This document shows, piece by piece, positions 40,512 through 44,950 of a stretch of 44,950 nucleotides of DNA. The stretch covers positions 1-44,950 of the forward strand of contig NZ_QLTA01000042.1 of the NCBI RefSeq assembly GCF_003269065.1. The letters run 5' to 3'. This stretch comes from Paracidovorax anthurii (GTDB lineage Bacteria > Pseudomonadota > Gammaproteobacteria > Burkholderiales > Burkholderiaceae_C). Made by a program: the position numbers and the translations under genes. The notes under the pieces were generated by a model that worked only from the letters and a program-made list of their open reading frames with translations, had not been told where the DNA came from and made no database searches. How positions within the stretch are numbered: the stretch's first letter is position 1; each line of letters begins with the position of its first letter.

Positions 40512-40687
40512 CCGGCGGCGGCCCGCGGAGGATGGGGCTCGGTGATCCGCCACCCGGAGCCACCCACCCACCCATCCAATTCGTTGAGGGGCCCCCGGCA
40601 CGCCTCGGCTGCGGGCCGGGTTCGGCCCATGGCGGCCAAGCGATCCGTCCGGTGGAGAAACCGCGGCGACGACATCAGGAGAGCATC

Positions 40688-41194
40688 ATGGGCGGTTTCA
40701 CCCTGCGCCTGTCGAACATGGATGATATTGAGCGCCTGAGCCTCATCTCGGCACGGGCGCGTGGGCGCTACAGCGCCGTTCCCCCTCTCGCTCACATCGC
40801 CTATGCGCCTCCGCTGAGCGCCGACCGGTTCAAGGCCTGCCGCGTCGAGGTGGCCGTCGATGGCGCCAGCCAGGCGGTCGTGGGCTTTGCCGCCATGCGG
40901 CCGCTCGACGGATTGCTCTACCTGGACAACATCTCGGTCGAGCCCGGCGCGTCCGGTCGCGGGATCGGGAAGGTGCTGCTGTCGTCGGTCATGGAGCACG
41001 CCACCGCCCTGGAGGCCCCGGCGGTGACTTTGACGACGTTCAAGGTGCCGATCTGGAACGGGCCGTGGTTCCGAAAGCATGGGTTTCGCCCGATGCCGTC
41101 CGACCGGATCGGCGCCGGGCTGAGGGCGGTCATGGAACGCCAGTGGCAGACCCTCGATCCGGCCGCGCGCGAGACCTTGTGGCTCCCCCTGTGA
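40688..41194 (+). CDS. GNAT family N-acetyltransferase
   Basis: A 168-aa protein. AGGAGA lies just before the ATG at 40688, which decides the start although the frame is open upstream. GNAT features: AVVGFAAMRPLDGLLYLDNI, then SVEPGASGRGIGKVLLSSVM with the acetyl-CoA-binding GASGRGIG at about 87-94, and GPWFRKHGFRPMPSDRIGAG typical of motif B. The substrate is not predictable. Confidence 0.9.
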   Translation: MGGFTLRLSNMDDIERLSLISARARGRYSAVPPLAHIAYAPPLSADRFKACRVEVAVDGASQAVVGFAAMRPLDGLLYLDNISVEPGASGRGIGKVLLSSVMEHATALEAPAVTLTTFKVPIWNGPWFRKHGFRPMPSDRIGAGLRAVMERQWQTLDPAARETLWLPL

Positions 41195-41332
41195 TGCCTG
41201 TGGCTGCCGTGCCTCCGGGGCCCGCGCAATGGTTGCCGTATGCGCGCTCCACTGCCTGCGCTCCGTCACTATTGCGTTAATGAGTGGACGCCGAAAGGTT
41301 CTGTGCGCGCCGAGCCGGGCGAAGACGTGGGG

Positions 41333-41575
41333 TCATCTGGCCTTGCGCCCAAAGACTGCAAATTCAAAGATCAGGATCGCAAGCAGAGCGCCCAGCCAGT
41401 AAGGCAGGGTCGTCACGGTGAAACTGGCTATCTGGAAAGAAAGCATCTGTGTGTACACCTCCTCCGTCGGTGTCTGGGTGCGTTGCCGTAGCAATGACCA
41501 GGCCAGGTGAACGCACACGCCAATGAACCACCCGAAGGTCGTCCATTTGTAAATGGCTTGCGGCCGATTCCTCAT
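41333..41575 (-). CDS. small membrane protein, possible immunity protein
   Basis: An 80-aa protein with two predicted membrane segments (FGWFIGVCVHLAWSLL and YWLGALLAILIFEFAVF) joined by a polar loop. Its start overlaps the 3' end of the Rhs-tip gene by 4 bp (ATGA), so they are co-translated. I do not recognise a family. Immunity proteins against periplasm-acting toxins are often small membrane proteins encoded like this; that role is inference only. Confidence 0.65.
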   Translation of the reverse strand: MRNRPQAIYKWTTFGWFIGVCVHLAWSLLRQRTQTPTEEVYTQMLSFQIASFTVTTLPYWLGALLAILIFEFAVFGRKAR

Positions 41576-42195
41576 GGCACATTCGGGGGAGTGAAGGGCT
41601 TCATCGCATCAACGACCTCGGGAGGAATCGGACCACCCTTGGGGATGTAATAGTTGATAGCGCCCGGTGTCCGTGCGGCATCGCGAGCCACCCCACCTGG
41701 GAAAGGAGACATGTTTGTTTTTACCCCGCTGGCGCGCAGTGCTGAATCTGTTCTCACTGCACAGTTGTCGAGTATTCCCACGCAATTCCTGCAACTGTTG
41801 CGCGACAAATTGCCAAGTGCTGCCTGATCCTGCTCAAAAGAGCGAGGAATGATGGTGACCTGCTGATCTCGGAATTGACTTTGGGACTGTAAGTAGCTCA
41901 ACGGAGAGCCGCCAAGCGGGGTGTTGTTGCCGTAGCTGTAGATTCCTGCGCCCGTTACACCCACTGCCGTGTGACCAAAGGGGTTGGTGGCTTCGCGACG
42001 ACCGCCTGTGATCACGACGACATCGAGACCTGTGGGGTCGACATGGTTCACAGGATCACCCTCAACGTACCCGAACCGATTCCAGCCTCCATCAAGCCCT
42101 ATCGGGTCCGCTTGCAAATAACGAGCAGTCGCGCTGCCAGCACTGCAGAGCATCACAGCCACGATGAAAGAAATATGAACCCTGCGATGACTCAT
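41572..42195 (-). CDS. secreted orphan Rhs-tip protein with possible papain-like domain
   Basis: A 207-aa protein. A signal peptide (HISFIVAVMLCSAGSATA) is joined directly to the end of an Rhs core: RYLQADPIGLDGGWNRFGYV, then EGDPVNHVDPTGLD at residues 25-58. The rest is a variable C-terminal domain with GHTAVGV (His75), GIYSYGN and DNCAVRTDSALRASG (Cys145). His before Cys in this form resembles permuted NlpC/P60 or papain-like hydrolases, in which NC..T..AL holds the nucleophile. The thousand-residue Rhs shell is missing. Possibly a fragment of a larger Rhs toxin that gained a signal peptide. Toxic activity is unproven. Confidence 0.7.
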   Translation of the reverse strand: MSHRRVHISFIVAVMLCSAGSATARYLQADPIGLDGGWNRFGYVEGDPVNHVDPTGLDVVVITGGRREATNPFGHTAVGVTGAGIYSYGNNTPLGGSPLSYLQSQSQFRDQQVTIIPRSFEQDQAALGNLSRNSCRNCVGILDNCAVRTDSALRASGVKTNMSPFPGGVARDAARTPGAINYYIPKGGPIPPEVVDAMKPFTPPNVP

Positions 42196-42218
42196 CACTT
42201 TCCACTCCCCTGTCGTTG

Positions 42219-43250
42219 TTATGAAGCGCTGCGAGCTTTGTTGACGATCTGCTTGTATTGCTCTTCCCGGGATGGGTCTGGCTCGTGCCATCCTAGTGCT
42301 TCTGCCTTGCTTCGCCAGAACGCCTGCTTTTCTTGCAGATCACGCAAGTATGGTCGAAGCCCGTGCGGAATGGTGTTGGGGTTCGGGTACTTGGCCTGAA
42401 AGTTCTTCTTCTCCAGCAGCCAATAGCCATAGCTCTGGTTCACCATGGTTTCCGCGTCATCCGGCGCATGTTCGAGCATCATGGACGCAACGGCGAGGCC
42501 ATGAGGCACTTGGCCTTGCTCAAAAAAATGTTGGCGCAGTGTTTCTGCCATCGCGGCTGCTGCCTCGCGTCGACTCAAAGGCCGCATGTACACGCCATTG
42601 GCCAGTGCTTTTGTCGTCATGGGCGTGTCACGCTGGTAGCTTGAATCCATACGCGGAAATCCGCCCGAAGTCGTCTCCAGATTGAGAAACCGGCCCCGTG
42701 TGTCCCGATACTTCACGAAGAAGTGCCGAGGCGCCCGGGCAAGCGTGACATCAATCCCCAGCTTCTGCCCCAGGATGACAAATAGAACGGGCATGGATAC
42801 ACAGTTGCCCTTTTTGGTCTTCAGATAGGTCGGGATCAGCTTGTTCGACACCTTCGTTCCCTGCGGATCATCCAGGTCATATCGGAACGGGTGCGGGCGT
42901 TGAGGGTCTGGTCCGTGCAGATAGGCCCGAAGTGTTTCAACGGCAACCTGCTTGCTGGCATTCGCGGGATAGAGTCGTCGAATTTCATTGGCCATTGCAT
43001 CGAGTTGGGCCAAGGTGCCTTCGACATCGATGTGAGGGTCGATCATGTGGTCGATGGTCAGTTTCACACGAGCCAGATCGATGTCCGCCTCGGGCTGCCC
43101 GAGGAGTGCCTTGAGGGTTTTGATCCGTGTGTCGGAGGCTATTCCTCGATATTCGGCTGCATCGCGAATAGCTGTGGACTGCAGTTGTGCCGATGCAGAA
43201 AAGCACGACAACGCGAAAACCAATGCGAGGAAGCGCGTGACCTGTGGCAT
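42219..43250 (-). CDS. secreted transglutaminase-like protein
   Basis: A 343-aa protein with a Sec signal peptide (RFLALVFALSCFSASAQ) from the ATG at 43250. The core is a transglutaminase-like/SirB1 type domain: KTKKGNCVSMPVLFVILGQK with Cys150, APRHFFVKYRD with His176, and RFLNLETTSGGFPRMDSSYQ with Asn190/Glu192 as the likely third member. The C-terminus is helical, TPR-like (LAVASMMLEHAPDDAETMVN). Presumed periplasmic cysteine hydrolase or transferase. It lies 23 bp upstream of the Rhs-tip gene in a lower-GC stretch that looks acquired. Confidence 0.72.
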   Translation of the reverse strand: MPQVTRFLALVFALSCFSASAQLQSTAIRDAAEYRGIASDTRIKTLKALLGQPEADIDLARVKLTIDHMIDPHIDVEGTLAQLDAMANEIRRLYPANASKQVAVETLRAYLHGPDPQRPHPFRYDLDDPQGTKVSNKLIPTYLKTKKGNCVSMPVLFVILGQKLGIDVTLARAPRHFFVKYRDTRGRFLNLETTSGGFPRMDSSYQRDTPMTTKALANGVYMRPLSRREAAAAMAETLRQHFFEQGQVPHGLAVASMMLEHAPDDAETMVNQSYGYWLLEKKNFQAKYPNPNTIPHGLRPYLRDLQEKQAFWRSKAEALGWHEPDPSREEQYKQIVNKARSAS

Positions 43251-43471
43251 CTTGTACAGAGAACAAACGATTCCCGCCGGTGACGTGGCGCAGCAATCCA
43301 ACTGCTCCTTCCACACCGTTGAAACGGTCCGGTTGGATGGATCAGGCGCACAGCAACCTCGGGTATTGGCAATGACGAACGCTCTCCAACCTCGTAGGCT
43401 GCATTGGGGCGAACTGCGTATCAATAACCGGTTCGTTGTTTGCGTGGCAGATCGCAAGCCCGCCCTGAAAG

Positions 43472-43494
43472 AACGCCCCGGGGCGAGGGGCGTT
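43472..43494 (-). terminator. probable terminator of the TctC/Bug gene
   Basis: AACGCCCC pairs with GGGGCGTT across a 7-nt loop; on the minus strand the stem runs into TTCTTTC. A weak T tract, so a moderate intrinsic terminator, 26 bp beyond the stop codon of the binding-protein gene. Confidence 0.5.
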
Positions 43495-43520
43495 GTGGAC
43501 TGGAGTGAAGGATGCGCGCG

Positions 43521-44516
43521 TCAGTCCGCGTAGGTGCCGGCGGCCTTGATGATGGTGCCCCACTTATCGATCTCGGCCTGCACGAACTTCTTGTGCTCGG
43601 CGGGCTCGACGCGCTGGTCGGCGGCCACCACGGCGCCCAGGCCTTCCTGCTTCTTGATGAAGTCGGGGTCCTTCAGGGCGGCCTTGAGGGCGTCGTTGAG
43701 CTTCTTCGTTACGTCGGCGGGCGTGCCCTTGGGCGCGTAGAGGCCGTGCCAGATCGTGACCTGGAAGTCCTTCACGCCGGACTCGGCCAGCGTGGGCAGG
43801 TCTTTCAGCGAAGGCGTGGCGAGGCGCTTGGACGTGGTGACGGCGTACGACTTGACCTTCTTGGCCTCGATCTGCGAGGTGGTGTTGGTGGTCTGGTCGC
43901 ACAGCAGGTCGATCTGGCCGCCGATCAGGTCGGTGATGGCGGGGGCCGTGCCCTTGTAGGCCACGGTGGTCATCTCGACCTTGATCGCGCTCTGGTAGAG
44001 CAGGCCGCACAGGTGCGATGCGGCGCCCAGGCCCGCGTGGCCCAGGTTGATCTTGCCCTTGTTCTGCTCGATCCAGGTGGCGAGCTCCTTGTAGTTGTTG
44101 GCCGACAGCGAGGGGCGGCCGATGAGCGTCATGGGCACGTCGTTCACGATGCCCAGGTACTCGAAGTCGTTGGGCACGCTGAAGGGCAGCTTGCGGTAGA
44201 GCGAGGGCATCGTCGCCATGGCGATGTGGTTGAGCAGCAGCGTGTAGCCATCGGGCGTGGCGCGCGCCACCTTGGCGGTGCCGATGCTGCTGCCGGCGCC
44301 GGCGGCGTTGTCGATGACGACGCTCACGCCGCCCAGGGGCTTGCGCATGGCCTCGGCCAGGTCGCGGGCCACGCGGTCGGTCGGGCCGCCGGCCGCGAAG
44401 GGCACGACGATGGTGACCGTCTTGTCCTTGGACGGGAAGGCCTGCTGGGCCTGGGCTCCGAACACGGCAACGGTCGCGGCGGCGGCCAGCAGCGTGGTCT
44501 TGAAATGCATTTTCAT
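43521..44516 (-). CDS. TctC/Bug-family solute-binding protein
   Basis: A 331-aa periplasmic binding protein. Signal peptide KTTLLAAAATVAVFGAQAQ, then TVTIVVPFAAGGPTDRVARD, NAAGAGSSIGTAKVARATPD, GYTLLLNHIAMATMPSLYRK, NLGHAGLGAASHLCGLLYQS, and AYKGTAPAITDLIGGQIDLL: all classical Bug hallmarks. Such proteins bind carboxylates for tripartite tricarboxylate transporters, but most of the many copies in Comamonadaceae are orphans, as here, with no TctA/TctB nearby. Ligand unknown. Confidence 0.95.
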   Translation of the reverse strand: MKMHFKTTLLAAAATVAVFGAQAQQAFPSKDKTVTIVVPFAAGGPTDRVARDLAEAMRKPLGGVSVVIDNAAGAGSSIGTAKVARATPDGYTLLLNHIAMATMPSLYRKLPFSVPNDFEYLGIVNDVPMTLIGRPSLSANNYKELATWIEQNKGKINLGHAGLGAASHLCGLLYQSAIKVEMTTVAYKGTAPAITDLIGGQIDLLCDQTTNTTSQIEAKKVKSYAVTTSKRLATPSLKDLPTLAESGVKDFQVTIWHGLYAPKGTPADVTKKLNDALKAALKDPDFIKKQEGLGAVVAADQRVEPAEHKKFVQAEIDKWGTIIKAAGTYAD

Positions 44517-44609
44517 GGTGATCCTCAGCGTAAAGACGTGCCATGATAGTCACGGCCTTTGGGCGTCACATCAAGGTAATCACTGAGGCTGCGGAGGGCG
44601 GGGTTTTAA

Positions 44610-44950
44610 GAGCGTGTTTACGATCTCCCCCGACAATCCTGGGGTGAAAAGAAAGCCATACCCAAGCGACATCAGTAGAGAGAAGTTTGCCGAGATCGAG
44701 CCGCTGCTGCGCAGCGTTCGGCGCAGCACCAAACCGATCAAGCTGGACCTGTACGAAGTGTTCTGTGCAGTGCTGTACCTGCTTCGCACGGGTTGTCAGT
44801 GGCGCTATCTGCCGCCGCAGTTCCCCAAGTGGCACAACGTCTATGCGTACTGGCGCAAGTGGAGCGAGCCTGACCAGCACGGAGTGAGCGTGCTGGAGCA
44901 GGCTTTAAAAAAATCAGGTTGGCGCGGCCCGCGAGAGACTGGGGCGCAAC
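44610..44950 (+). mobile_element. IS5-family insertion sequence, left end, cut by the window
   Basis: It begins at GAGCGTGTTTACGATCTC, preceded by TTAA, and continues past the window end. The first ORF encodes an IS5/IS427-type transposase. The outer 18 bp match the ends of the MITE-like element at 4233-4498 at 16 of 18 positions. The right end, target duplication and total length are not visible. Confidence 0.8.
44644..44950 (+). CDS. IS5-family transposase, partial, probable frameshift
   Basis: Starts at GTG 44644 (KRKPYPSDISREKFAEIEPL) and shows the N-terminal DUF4096-type domain: LYEVFCAVLYLLRTGCQWRY then LPPQFPKWHNVYAYWRKWSE. At 44907-44913 lies a run of seven A. Beyond it, family-like sequence (KNQVGAARERLGRN) appears in the +1 frame, while the original frame reads SGWRGPRETGAQ. 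Either the transposase is made by frameshifting at the A run or the gene is split into two ORFs. The DDE catalytic part lies outside the window. Confidence 0.78.
   Translation, partial: MKRKPYPSDISREKFAEIEPLLRSVRRSTKPIKLDLYEVFCAVLYLLRTGCQWRYLPPQFPKWHNVYAYWRKWSEPDQHGVSVLEQALKKSGWRGPRETGAQ

Noticed and set aside
1-44950. CRISPR array, tRNA or rRNA genes
   Set aside because: No regularly spaced direct repeats and no cloverleaf or rRNA-like sequence seen.

Overview
The window is very GC-rich (dipping around 29.2-29.9 kb and 41.2-43.5 kb) and reads like a chromosome segment of a betaproteobacterium of the Comamonadaceae, close to Acidovorax/Paracidovorax. This is inferred from protein style, the TctC/Bug-type binding protein, the DUF1840 protein and a hairpin-rich intergenic repeat I associate with that group. 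No rRNA or tRNA is present to confirm it.

Layout. 1-4.2 kb: a glycine-rich surface protein with a C-terminal sorting tail but no signal peptide, a lipoprotein aminopeptidase, 3-methyladenine DNA glycosylase I (tag), an unrecognised protein and a 56-aa basic protein. 4233-4498: a 266-bp MITE-like element whose terminal inverted repeats resemble the end of the IS at the right edge. 4.5-38.7 kb: a nearly complete flagellar system. 38.8-41.2 kb: a cyclopropane-fatty-acid-synthase-like methyltransferase, a DUF1840 protein and a GNAT acetyltransferase. 41.3-43.3 kb: a lower-GC cassette of a secreted transglutaminase-like protein, a secreted orphan Rhs-tip protein with a possible papain-like domain, and a small membrane protein. 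43.5-44.5 kb: a TctC/Bug binding protein. 44.6 kb to the end: the left end of an IS5-family element.

The flagellar cluster has the content and neighbour order of the lateral (Flag-2/laf) type. flgBCDEFGHIJKL plus a LafW-position gene run leftward. fliE-F-G-H-I-J and fliD-S-T-K-L, the sigma-28 factor, motA, motB, flgM, flgN and a detached FlgJ-type muramidase also run leftward. fliM-N-P-Q-R-flhB-flhA run rightward. A second FliK-like gene and one flagellin follow. There is no fliO, no chemotaxis gene, no flhF/flhG, and no lafK where that sigma-54 activator normally sits between fliM and fliE. The gap there instead holds sigma-54-like promoter sequences, so I infer an activator encoded elsewhere.

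Two observations matter most. The leaders of fliD and of the flagellin share one bipartite motif with the spacing of a sigma-28 promoter, a likely target of the local sigma/anti-sigma pair. fliF carries a one-base frameshift as given, which would disable the whole organelle unless it is a sequencing error or is bypassed.
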